A stretch of DNA of 64,000 nt. Origin: Terrabacter sp. MAHUQ-38. GTDB taxonomy: Bacteria > Actinomycetota > Actinomycetes > Actinomycetales > Dermatophilaceae. The translations under genes were made by a program, and so were the position numbers. Below are positions 15,538 to 23,804 of the stretch, piece by piece. Position 1 is the stretch's first letter. Every line of letters starts with the position of its first letter. Under the pieces are notes generated by a model. The model searched no databases. It worked only from the letters and a program-made list of their open reading frames with translations, and had not been told where the DNA came from. The DNA lies in the NCBI RefSeq assembly GCF_014518425.1, contig NZ_JACVCU010000004.1:434001-498000 (forward strand), read 5' to 3'.

Positions 15538-18477
15538 ATGAGCGAGCAGAGCAACGAGACCCCGTTCCGCTACACCGCCGCGATGGCGCAGCAGATCGAG
15601 ACCGCCTGGCAGGACCGCTGGGAGGAGGAGGGCACGTTCAACGCCCCCAACCCAGCCGGCCCCTGGGCCGAGCCGGAGAAGGTCGCCGAGCGCGGCGAGA
15701 AGCTCATCGTCCTCGACATGTTCCCCTACCCGTCGGGCGTCGGCCTCCATGTCGGCCACCCCCTGGGCTACATCGCCACCGACGTCTACAGCCGCTTCCA
15801 CCGGATGCTCGGCAAGAACGTCCTGCACGCCCTCGGCTACGACGCGTTCGGCCTGCCGGCGGAGCAGTATGCCGTCCAGACGGGCCAGCACCCTCGGAAG
15901 ACCACCGAGGAGAACATGACGAACATGAAGCGCCAGCTGCGCCGCCTCGGCCTCGGCTTCGACAACCGTCGTACCTTCGCGACGATCGACGACGAGTACT
16001 ACCGCTGGACGCAGTGGATCTTCCTGCAGATCTGGGACGCGTGGTACGACACCGAGGCGGTCCGCGAGGACGGCGGGCGGGGCAGGGCGCGCCCGATCAG
16101 CGAGCTCGTCGAGCAGTTCGAGTCGGGGCGCCGTGCGGTCGTCGACGCCGAAGGCCGCGGCTGGGGTGAGCTGTCGGCGACCGAGAAGGCGAAGGTCCTC
16201 GAGGGCCACCGCCTCGCCTACACCTCGGAGGCGCCTGTGAACTGGTGCCCGGGGCTCGGCACGGTGCTCTCCAACGAGGAGGTCACCAACGAGGGCCGTT
16301 CCGAACGCGGCAATTTCCCCGTGTTCCGGCGCAACCTGAGCCAGTGGAAGATGCGCATCACGGCGTACGCCGACCGCCTGGCCGACGACCTCGACGGCGT
16401 CGACTGGCCCGAGAAGGTCAAGCTCATGCAGCGCAACTGGATCGGCCGTTCCAGAGGCGCGCGGGTCACCTTCCCGGTCGTGACCGGCGCCGGCGAGGAA
16501 GACGGCATCGACGTCTTCACGACACGTCCCGACACGATCTTCGGGGCGACGTTCATGGTCATCGCTCCGGAGCACCCGCTCGTGGACTCTCTTGTGCCGC
16601 AGGGTGACTGGCCCGAGGGCACCAAGGATGCCTGGAAGGGTGGCGATGCCGACGCGAGCGCCACGCCGAAGGAAGCGGTGGCGGCATACCAGCTGGCGGC
16701 GTCGCGCAAGGGTGACGTCGAGCGCCAGACGGAGGGCAAGGACAAGACCGGCGTCTTCACCGGCTCGTGGGCGACGAACCCCGTGACGGGAGAACGCATC
16801 CCGGTCTTCGTCGCCGACTACGTGCTGATGGGCTACGGCACCGGGGCGATCATGGCCGTGCCCGGGCAGGACACGCGCGACTGGGAGTACGCCGAGAGGT
16901 TCGACCTGCCGATCGTGCGCACCGTCCAGCCCCCGGAGGGGCACCCCGAGGACCAGCCGTTCCTCGGCGACGGCGTCGCGGTCAACTCGTCCAGCGAGCG
17001 CCTCTCGCTCGACGGCCTGCACGTCGCCGAGGCGAAGGCACGCACGATCGAGTTCCTCGAGCAGCAGGGCATCGGCGAGGGCACCATCAGCTACCGCATC
17101 CGCGACTGGCTCTTCAGCCGCCAGCGGTACTGGGGCGAGCCGTTCCCCATCATGTTCGACGACGACGGTGTGGCGTATGCCGTGCCGGCCGACGAGCTGC
17201 CGCTCACCCTGCCCGACGTGCCGGACTACAGCCCCAAGACGTTCGACCCGGACGACGCGCAGAGCAGCCCGGAGCCGCCGCTCAGCCGCGTCCCGGAGTG
17301 GGTGGAGGTCGAGAAGGACCTCGGCGACGGCCGCGGACTGCGCAAGTTCCGCCGCGAGACGAACACGATGCCCAACTGGGCCGGCTCGTGCTGGTACTAC
17401 CTGCGCTACCTCGACCCGGCCAACCACGAGGCGTTCGTCGACCCGGCCAACGAGGCGTACTGGCTGGCGCGTCACGACACCCCGGTCGATGGTGCCCCGG
17501 AGGGGACGCGCGACCCCGGCGGCGTCGACCTCTACGTCGGGGGCGTCGAGCATGCCGTGCTGCACCTGCTCTACGCGCGGTTCTGGCACAAGGTCCTGTT
17601 CGACCTCGGCCACGTGCGCAGCGAGGAGCCGTTCCGGAAGTACTTCTCGCAGGGCTACATCCAGGCGTACGCCTACACCGACAGCCGCGGGCAGTACGTC
17701 ACGGCGTCCGAGGTCGAGGAGCACCCGGGCGGCCACGGCGCCGAGCCGACCTTCACGTGGCAGGGACAGCCCGTCAACCGTGAGTACGGCAAGATCGGCA
17801 AGTCGCTGAAGAACTCCGTCAGCCCCGACGAGATGTACGACGCCTTCGGCGCCGACACCTTCCGCGTCTACGAGATGTCGATGGGCCCGCTGGAGCTCTC
17901 CAAACCGTGGGAGATCCGTGCCGTCGTCGGGTCGCAGCGCTTCCTGCAGCGCCTGTGGCGCAACGTCGTGGACGAGGAGACCGGTGCGGTCCGCGTCGAG
18001 GACGTCGAGGTCGGCCAGGCGCTCACGACCCAGCTGCACCAGACGATCGCCGGCGTCCGCGAGGACTTCGAGGGCTTGCGCTTCAACACGGCCATCGCCA
18101 AGCTCATCGAGCTCAACAACGCCGTGACGAAGCTCGACGTGCCGCCCCGCGAGGTCGTCGAGGCGATGGTGCTCATGCTCGCACCGGTCGCTCCGCACAT
18201 CGCGGAGGAGATGTGGCAGCGGCTCGGCCACGAGGGTGGGGTGACGTACGCCGCCTTCCCCGTCAGCGACCCCGCGAAGATCGTCGAGGAGCAGGTCACC
18301 TGCGTCATCCAGATCAAGGGCAAGGTCCGCGACCGCGTCGAGGTCAGCCCCGACATCTCCGAGGACGACCTGCGTGAGCTGGCGCTCGGCCGCGACAAGG
18401 TGAGGGCCGCGACCGAGGGGGGTGTCCGCACCGTCATCGTGCGCGCGCCGAAGCTGGTCAACGTCGTACCGGTCTGA
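15538..18477 (+). CDS. leuS: Leucyl-tRNA synthetase
   Basis: 979 residues; charges tRNA-Leu. Class I signature HVGH at 71-74 in [15 protein letters not shown], and the second signature is KIGKS at 752-756 in place of KMSKS, a form seen in actinobacterial LeuRS. The CP1 editing domain (about 230-450) contains [20 protein letters not shown] and [19 protein letters not shown], the proofreading pocket. The ending FPVSDPAKI...[16 protein letters not shown] is the LeuRS C-terminal domain. Expression appears controlled by the leader peptide and terminator upstream. No partner gene overlaps it. Confidence 0.98.
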   Translation: MSEQSNETPFRYTAAMAQQIETAWQDRWEEEGTFNAPNPAGPWAEPEKVAERGEKLIVLDMFPYPSGVGLHVGHPLGYIATDVYSRFHRMLGKNVLHALGYDAFGLPAEQYAVQTGQHPRKTTEENMTNMKRQLRRLGLGFDNRRTFATIDDEYYRWTQWIFLQIWDAWYDTEAVREDGGRGRARPISELVEQFESGRRAVVDAEGRGWGELSATEKAKVLEGHRLAYTSEAPVNWCPGLGTVLSNEEVTNEGRSERGNFPVFRRNLSQWKMRITAYADRLADDLDGVDWPEKVKLMQRNWIGRSRGARVTFPVVTGAGEEDGIDVFTTRPDTIFGATFMVIAPEHPLVDSLVPQGDWPEGTKDAWKGGDADASATPKEAVAAYQLAASRKGDVERQTEGKDKTGVFTGSWATNPVTGERIPVFVADYVLMGYGTGAIMAVPGQDTRDWEYAERFDLPIVRTVQPPEGHPEDQPFLGDGVAVNSSSERLSLDGLHVAEAKARTIEFLEQQGIGEGTISYRIRDWLFSRQRYWGEPFPIMFDDDGVAYAVPADELPLTLPDVPDYSPKTFDPDDAQSSPEPPLSRVPEWVEVEKDLGDGRGLRKFRRETNTMPNWAGSCWYYLRYLDPANHEAFVDPANEAYWLARHDTPVDGAPEGTRDPGGVDLYVGGVEHAVLHLLYARFWHKVLFDLGHVRSEEPFRKYFSQGYIQAYAYTDSRGQYVTASEVEEHPGGHGAEPTFTWQGQPVNREYGKIGKSLKNSVSPDEMYDAFGADTFRVYEMSMGPLELSKPWEIRAVVGSQRFLQRLWRNVVDEETGAVRVEDVEVGQALTTQLHQTIAGVREDFEGLRFNTAIAKLIELNNAVTKLDVPPREVVEAMVLMLAPVAPHIAEEMWQRLGHEGGVTYAAFPVSDPAKIVEEQVTCVIQIKGKVRDRVEVSPDISEDDLRELALGRDKVRAATEGGVRTVIVRAPKLVNVVPV

Positions 18478-18551
18478 GGCAGGCCGCCTATAGGTTGAGG
18501 GCACCCTCGGGGTCGACCTGCGGGGCGGTCGACCGGCGGAAGGAGCGCGAC

Positions 18552-19448
18552 GTGACCACACGGATCGTCACCGACTCGACGGCCTACCTGCCGGCCGAGG
18601 TCGTCGAACGCCACGGCATCGAGGTGGTCCCGCTTCACGTCGTCGTGGGTGGGCACGACCACGTCGAGGGCCGCGACATCACGCCCGAGCAGGTCGCTGC
18701 CGCGTTGCGGGAGTACACGATCGTCTCGACGTCTCGGCCGACGCCGCAGGTCTTCGCCGAGGCGTACCAGCGCCTCGCCGACGACGGGGCGACCGCGATC
18801 GTCTCGATCCACCTGTCGTCGCAGATGTCCGGGACGGTCGAGGCGGCGAGGCTCGCCGCGGCGGAGGCGACCGTGCCGGTCGAGGTGGTCGACAGCGAGA
18901 CCATCGGGATGGCGATGGGCTTCGCCGTCGTCACCGCCGCCGAGTCCGCGGCCGGGGGAGCCGAGGTCGGGGCGGTCCTCGACGCGGTGCGCGCGCGCCT
19001 CGAGCCGTCGGGGGTCCTCTTCTACGTCGACACCCTCGAGCACCTGCGCCGGGGCGGACGCATCGGCGCGGCATCGGCGATGCTCGGCTCCGCGCTCGCG
19101 ATCAAGCCGATCCTCGCCGTGCGCGGGGGCCGCATCGTGCCCGTCGAGAAGGTCCGCACGTCGTCACGAGCGGTCGCGCGCATCATCGCCATGGTCGTCG
19201 AGCACGTGGAGAAGGGGGGCCACGTCGTCGACCTCGCCGTCCACCACCTCGACGCCGCCGATCGGGCGGAGCAGATCGCCGCCGAGCTGCGCACCGTCGT
19301 GCCCGGTTCGCCCACGGTCGTGGTCGTCGAGCTGGGTGCCGTCGTGGGGGCGCACGTGGGGCCGGGCACCGTCGCGATCGCGGTCTCACCGCGCCTGTGC
19401 GAGCTCCTGCCCGCCCCGTCGTCGCCAGAGCCGGGCGCTGGGTCGTGA
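18552..19448 (+). CDS. DegV family protein
   Basis: 298 residues. DegV proteins bind a fatty acid in a cleft between two alpha/beta domains; in Firmicutes FakB delivers it to the kinase FakA. Signatures: RIVTDSTAYLPAE at the start, STSRPTPQVFAEAYQRL, SIHLSSQMSGTVEAA, and YVDTLEHLRRGGRIGAASAMLGSALAIKPIL. GTG at 18552 is chosen because GGAAGGAG precedes it. The stop overlaps the start of plsY (GTGA), an instructive pairing: a fatty-acid binding protein next to an acyl-phosphate-using acyltransferase. No FakA-like kinase is in the window. Confidence 0.93.
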   Translation: MTTRIVTDSTAYLPAEVVERHGIEVVPLHVVVGGHDHVEGRDITPEQVAAALREYTIVSTSRPTPQVFAEAYQRLADDGATAIVSIHLSSQMSGTVEAARLAAAEATVPVEVVDSETIGMAMGFAVVTAAESAAGGAEVGAVLDAVRARLEPSGVLFYVDTLEHLRRGGRIGAASAMLGSALAIKPILAVRGGRIVPVEKVRTSSRAVARIIAMVVEHVEKGGHVVDLAVHHLDAADRAEQIAAELRTVVPGSPTVVVVELGAVVGAHVGPGTVAIAVSPRLCELLPAPSSPEPGAGS

Positions 19449-20047
19449 GCATCGGCACCTGGCTCGCCTGGACGGGAGGGGTCGCCGTCGCCTTCCTCGT
19501 CGGCTCCCTGAACCCCGCGACGTCGATCGCGCGCGTCCTCGGCAAGGACCTCGCGTCGTCCGGCTCGGGCAACCCGGGCGCAACGAACGCCGGGCGGGTC
19601 CTCGGCCGCAAGTGGGGCGTGGTCGTCGGGGTCCTCGACGTCCTGAAGGGGCTCGTCCCGACCGTCGTGGCGGGGCAGGCCTTCGGTGCCCACGCGGCAT
19701 ACGCCGTCGGGGTCGCCGCCGTGCTCGGGCACATCTGGTCGCCGTTCCTGCGGGGCCGGGGCGGCAAGGGCGTCGCGACGACGCTCGGGGCGATCCTCGG
19801 CGTGCATCCCTGGGTCGCACTCGTCGTGGTCGCCGTCTTCGGCCTGGCGGTCGGGCTGACCCGCTGGGTCGCGGCCGGGTCGATCTTCGGCGCGCTCGCG
19901 ATGGTCGTCGTCGCGGTGCTGATCTGGACCGGGCGCGCTCCCGGCGACGTGTGGACCGGCTTGTGGCTCATGGCGATCGCGCTGCTCGTCCTCGGCCGGC
20001 ACAAGAACAACGTCGTCGGCTGGTGGCGCCAGCGGCGCCTGCCCTGA
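19445..20047 (+). CDS. plsY: Glycerol-3-phosphate acyltransferase PlsY-like
   Basis: 200 residues, about five membrane helices. Transfers an acyl group from acyl-phosphate to glycerol-3-phosphate, the first step of phospholipid synthesis. The three PlsY motifs are present: GSLNPATSIARVLGKDLASSGSGNPGATNAGRVLG, then GHIWSPFLRGRGGKGVATTLG, then the late GRHKNN. The GTG start at 19445 overlaps the degV stop and begins directly with the first helix; a longer start 48 nt upstream lies in the degV tail. Some actinobacteria use soluble PlsB-like enzymes instead, so this may be a second system. Confidence 0.92.
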   Translation: MSIGTWLAWTGGVAVAFLVGSLNPATSIARVLGKDLASSGSGNPGATNAGRVLGRKWGVVVGVLDVLKGLVPTVVAGQAFGAHAAYAVGVAAVLGHIWSPFLRGRGGKGVATTLGAILGVHPWVALVVVAVFGLAVGLTRWVAAGSIFGALAMVVVAVLIWTGRAPGDVWTGLWLMAIALLVLGRHKNNVVGWWRQRRLP

Positions 20048-20211
20048 CCGACCTGGGCGGGCTTGTCCGCTTCGCCCCCCGCGCAGCCGCAGACTCGGCC
20101 GGTGGGTATGCCGTGAACGCCTGACGTGCGTGCCCCGCCGGGTCTAGCGTCGAGTCGTCCAACAGGGGTCACTCGACGACCCTCGCGGGTCGTCACGCTC
20201 AGGGAGCTGCG

Positions 20212-21756
20212 ATGACCAAGATGTCTCGTCATGCTCGGCTGCTGGTGGCTGCAGGGGTTGCGGGGACCCTGCTGGTCGGCGGCCAGGCGGTAGCCGCACC
20301 GGGGGGAAACGGATGGAACTCTGCCGGTGGTGACCGGCAGAACACGAGGTACGCCGCGAGCGAGATGAAGATCTCGCCCGCCACGGTCGGGGAACTGAGG
20401 ACGAAGTGGGCGGTCACGACCGGGGGAGACGTCTCCGCGACTCCTGCCGTCGACGGCTCCCAGGTCTACTTCCCGGACTGGGCCGGGAACCTCTATGCCG
20501 TCAACCGGGTCACGGGGGCCGTGGTGTGGCAGCGGACGATCACGAGCTACACGGGGATCGCCGGCGACAAGGCTCGCGCGACGCCGGCCTTCTCGGACAC
20601 GGCTCTCGTCATCGGCAACCAGGGCCCGTTCGGTGGAGGTGGCGCGGTCATGGCCATCGACAAGGCCACCGGCAACCTGCTCTGGAAGACGCAGGTGGAG
20701 AGCCACCCCGCGGCGATCATCACGCAGTCGGCAACGATCTTCAACGGCGTCGCCTACGTGGGCGTCGCATCGCAGGAGGAGGCACTCGCGACCGTTCCGG
20801 GCTACCCGTGCTGCAGTTTCCGGGGGAGCTTTGCGGCGCTCGACCTCGCGACCGGACGCATCCTGTGGAAGACCTACATGACGCCGAGCGAGGCCTTCCC
20901 CGGCAACGCGGTCTGGGGCAGCTCTCCCGCGATCGACGTCAAGCGCGGCTCGGTGTACGTCGCGACGGGCAACAACTACGACGCACCGGCTGAAGTCCTC
21001 GAGTGCGTCGCGGCGAACAGCACGCCCGCGGGCAAGCGGGCCTGCCTTCCCGCAACGGACTACTTCGACTCGATCGTCTCGCTGGACCTCCGCACCGGAG
21101 CCGTCAAGTGGGTGACTCAGGCGCTGCCGTTCGACGCGTGGACGGTCGACTGCATCCCGTTCTTCGGGGATGGATCCAACTGCCCGCAGCCAGCCGGTCC
21201 GGACTACGACTTCGGGCAGGCCCCTGGCCTCTTCAAGGCCGCGAACGGCCGCGAGCTCGTCGGGGCGGGCCAGAAGAGCGGCCAGTACTGGGCCCTCGAT
21301 CCCAACACCGGCGCGGTGGTCTGGGTGACGCAGGCCGGGCCTGGTGGCACGGCCGGCGGCCTCCAGTGGGGTTCGGCCGTCGACGGCAAGCGGGTCTACA
21401 CCGCAAACGCCAACAGCAACCTGGTCGAATGGAACGGTGCGACCAGCGGCGTGTGGTCGGGCCTCGACGCGGCCACCGGTCAGCGGGTCTGGGAGACCCG
21501 GCCACCGGACGGCGGCAGCACGTCGGGACCGGTGACGACAGCCAACGGTGTCGTCTTCGGGTGCTCGCTCGACGCGGAGGGGCACATGTACGCGCTGAAC
21601 GCCGCCACGGGCCAGGTCCTGTGGAGCTTCGCGAGCGGTGGGTCGTGCCTTTCCGGAGCGGCGATCTCCAATGGCACGGTCTACTGGGGATCCGGCTACA
21701 GCAACTTCGGGTTCGGCACCCCGAACAACAAGCTGTACGCCTTCGGGCTGGGCTGA
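20212..21756 (+). CDS. Secreted PQQ-type beta-propeller protein (PVA dehydrogenase-like)
   Basis: 514 residues with a signal peptide (residues 4-29, ending VAA-PGG). The mature protein is built from PQQ-enzyme repeats: VYFPDWAGNLYAVNRVTGAVVWQ, MAIDKATGNLLWK, AALDLATGRILWK, VSLDLRTGAVKWV, WALDPNTGAVVWV and YALNAATGQVLWS, spaced as blades of an eight-bladed propeller. A vicinal Cys pair (PCCSF) is present, as in quinoprotein alcohol dehydrogenases where it packs on PQQ. No haem-binding CxxCH is visible, so an electron acceptor would be separate. It could also be a structural propeller without cofactor. RBS AGGGAG before the ATG; preceded by TCTAGCGT as a possible -10. Confidence 0.78.
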   Translation: MTKMSRHARLLVAAGVAGTLLVGGQAVAAPGGNGWNSAGGDRQNTRYAASEMKISPATVGELRTKWAVTTGGDVSATPAVDGSQVYFPDWAGNLYAVNRVTGAVVWQRTITSYTGIAGDKARATPAFSDTALVIGNQGPFGGGGAVMAIDKATGNLLWKTQVESHPAAIITQSATIFNGVAYVGVASQEEALATVPGYPCCSFRGSFAALDLATGRILWKTYMTPSEAFPGNAVWGSSPAIDVKRGSVYVATGNNYDAPAEVLECVAANSTPAGKRACLPATDYFDSIVSLDLRTGAVKWVTQALPFDAWTVDCIPFFGDGSNCPQPAGPDYDFGQAPGLFKAANGRELVGAGQKSGQYWALDPNTGAVVWVTQAGPGGTAGGLQWGSAVDGKRVYTANANSNLVEWNGATSGVWSGLDAATGQRVWETRPPDGGSTSGPVTTANGVVFGCSLDAEGHMYALNAATGQVLWSFASGGSCLSGAAISNGTVYWGSGYSNFGFGTPNNKLYAFGLG

Positions 21757-21773
21757 ACCCGGCCACGCACGCA

Positions 21774-21818
21774 CCGCCCCCGTGTGCTGTGAGCACGCCT
21801 CACGGCATGCGGGGGCGG
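21774..21818. terminator. Bidirectional terminator
   Basis: CCGCCCCCG (21774-21782) pairs with CGGGGGCGG (21810-21818) between the convergent propeller gene and purU. Inner bases (GTGCTGTGAGCAC) can pair further. Confidence 0.55.
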
Positions 21819-21825
21819 CCGTGTG

Positions 21826-22668
21826 TCAGAAGACGATCGTGCGACGGCCGGCCAGGAAGACGCGCGAGTCGGCGTGGTCGCGCACGGCGCGCGACAGGAC
21901 GCGGCGCTCCACGTCGCGGCCGAGGGCGACGAGCCGCTCGGGCGACTCCGCGTGCGTCACGCGGACGACGTCCTGCTCGATGATCGGGCCCTCGTCGAGG
22001 TCGGCCGTCACGTAGTGCGCGGAGGCGCCGATGAGCTTCACGCCCCGGTCGTGGGCCTGGTGGTAGGGCTTGGCGCCCTTGAAGCCCGGCAGGAAGGAGT
22101 GGTGGATGTTGATCGCGCGACCCTCGAGCGCCGTGCACAGCGAGTCGCTGAGGATCTGCATGTATCGGGCGAGGACGACGAGGCCCACGTCGTTGGTGTC
22201 GACCATGCGGAGCAGCTCCGCCTCCGCGTCGGCCTTGGTGTCCGACGTGACCGGGATGACGGTGAACGGCAGGCCGTAGTACTCGACCAGCGCGCGGCAG
22301 TCCTCGTGGTTGGAGACGACGCCGACGATGTCGATCGGCAGGTCGCCCGACTTCCAGCGGTACAGCAGGTCGAGGAGGCAGTGGTCGAACTTGCTGACGA
22401 GGATGATCGTGCGGCAGTGCTCGTCCTCGGGCCGCACGGCCAGGTGGTGGTGGGCGATGGCCGGGCTCTCGCGCACCGCGTCGAGCACCTGCTCCACCTC
22501 GGAGGCGTCCGCGTCGAAGACGGTGCGCATGAAGAAGAGGTTGGTGTCCTCATCGGAGTACTGCTGGTTCTCGACGATGTTCGCCTCGACGCCGAGCAGT
22601 GCCGACGACACGGCCGCGACGATGCCGGGTCGGTCGTCGCAGGTCAGGGTCATGATGTGCCGGGCCAT
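21826..22668 (-). CDS. purU: Formyltetrahydrofolate deformylase
   Basis: 280 residues; hydrolyses 10-formyl-THF to formate and THF, balancing one-carbon pools. N-terminal ACT domain (MTLTCDDRPGIVAAVSSALLGVEANIVENQQYSD) followed by a formyltransferase-type catalytic domain with DIVGVVSNHEDCRALVEYYGLPF, LARYMQILSD, and HHSFLPGFKGAKPYHQAHDRGVKLIGASAHYVTADLDEGPIIEQDV, which contains the Asn/His/Asp catalytic set of the family. ATG at 22668 starts directly at the ACT domain; a longer ORF upstream is non-coding. Single gene. Confidence 0.96.
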   Translation of the reverse strand: MARHIMTLTCDDRPGIVAAVSSALLGVEANIVENQQYSDEDTNLFFMRTVFDADASEVEQVLDAVRESPAIAHHHLAVRPEDEHCRTIILVSKFDHCLLDLLYRWKSGDLPIDIVGVVSNHEDCRALVEYYGLPFTVIPVTSDTKADAEAELLRMVDTNDVGLVVLARYMQILSDSLCTALEGRAINIHHSFLPGFKGAKPYHQAHDRGVKLIGASAHYVTADLDEGPIIEQDVVRVTHAESPERLVALGRDVERRVLSRAVRDHADSRVFLAGRRTIVF

Positions 22669-22811
22669 TGGAGCAGTCTGGCCCAGCCGGGCGCGGGGGC
22701 GTGAATCGACGCGCGACACGTCTCGGGGTGTGGCCGTCCACACCCCTTCGGGCCCAGGGGCCGTTGTCCCCAGCGGGCGGGCGGCCGCCGCCGGCGGCCG
22801 GACGGGCTTCC

Positions 22812-22817
22812 TACCGT
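22812..22817 (+). promoter_or_regulatory. -10 box, probable leaderless promoter of comEA
   Basis: TACCGT followed by exactly 6 nt and the ATG at 22824; no Shine-Dalgarno is present. Confidence 0.4.
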
Positions 22818-22823
22818 CGGGGT

Positions 22824-23804
22824 ATGCCGTTCCGTCCCGCCCCGAGAGCACCAGACCTCGAGCGGGTGGCCCGGGTCCTCGGGGACGAGCAGGACGCTGG
22901 GTGGGTGCCGACTCCGCCCGCGGCGGGGCTGGTGACCGAACCGGGCCCGGGCCCGGTCGTGGCCGCCGTGCGCCGCCTCGCGCCACGCGCCGCGGACGAC
23001 GACGAGGTGGCTCGGCTCGACGCCGACCTGCGACGAGCCCGACGACCGAGCCTGCTCACGGTGCCCGACGAGCTGCGCACCGGCCGCCGCGGCATCAGCA
23101 GCGCGGCGCTCGTGTCGCTGCTCGCGCTCGTGGTCGCCGTCGGGTGCGCCTTCGTCCTCCGGGTCCTGTGGGCCGAGCGGTCGGCGGTGCCGGACCTCGC
23201 GCCGGGACCGTCCCGCAGCGTGCAGGTCGAAGGCGAGAAGGCCTCGGCCGCAAAGGTGCCCAGCATGGGGGCGACGGGCGCACGTGGATCGCCGTCGGTG
23301 GCAGGCGCGTCGACGGTGGGGACCGAGGTGGTCGTCCACGTCGTCGGGCAGGTGGCGCGGGCGGGTCTCGTCCGGCTCCCACAGGGCGCCCGTGTGGCCG
23401 ATGCGATCACGGCGGCCGGTGGCGTGAAGCCCGGGTCCGACCTTTCCGCCCTCAACCTTGCGAGGCTCCTCGTCGACGGCGAACAGGTCCGGGTGCCGAA
23501 GCGGGGTGAGGCGCCGGTCGTCGGGGGAGGGGCCGGCGCGGGCGGTGGCTCGGGCGGCGCAGGTGGCATGGGTGGTTCGAGGTCGACCACCGGCGGCGGT
23601 TCGGCCGCTGGAGGCATGGTGAGCCTCAACACGGCCGACGCCACGGCGCTGGACACGCTGCCCGGGGTCGGCCCGGTGCTCGCGCAGCGGATCATCGACT
23701 GGCGCGCCGAGCACGGCCGGTTCACGTCGGTCGACGAGCTCGGCGAGGTCAGCGGCATCGGCGACAAGCTGATGGCCCAGCTGCGACCCAAGGTCACGCT
23801 GTGA
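22824..23804 (+). CDS. comEA: Competence protein ComEA (DNA receptor)
   Basis: 326 residues. A cytoplasmic N-terminus of about 90 residues, one membrane helix (about 91-116), an SLBB domain (about 168-225: VVVHVVGQVARAGLVRLPQGARVADAITAAGG), a Gly/Ser linker, and a C-terminal helix-hairpin-helix pair (266-326: VSLNTADATALDTLPGVGPVLAQRIIDWR...) that binds double-stranded DNA. This is the full ComEA layout. It sits outside the membrane and hands DNA to ComEC. The comEC start overlaps its stop (GTGA). Confidence 0.95.
   Translation: MPFRPAPRAPDLERVARVLGDEQDAGWVPTPPAAGLVTEPGPGPVVAAVRRLAPRAADDDEVARLDADLRRARRPSLLTVPDELRTGRRGISSAALVSLLALVVAVGCAFVLRVLWAERSAVPDLAPGPSRSVQVEGEKASAAKVPSMGATGARGSPSVAGASTVGTEVVVHVVGQVARAGLVRLPQGARVADAITAAGGVKPGSDLSALNLARLLVDGEQVRVPKRGEAPVVGGGAGAGGGSGGAGGMGGSRSTTGGGSAAGGMVSLNTADATALDTLPGVGPVLAQRIIDWRAEHGRFTSVDELGEVSGIGDKLMAQLRPKVTL

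Noticed and set aside
15268-18561. 1,097-codon open frame antisense to leuS
   Set aside because: Composition is Arg/Asp/Leu/Val-rich shadow sequence with no motif; leuS on the other strand is unmistakable. High GC removes stop codons from the opposite frame.
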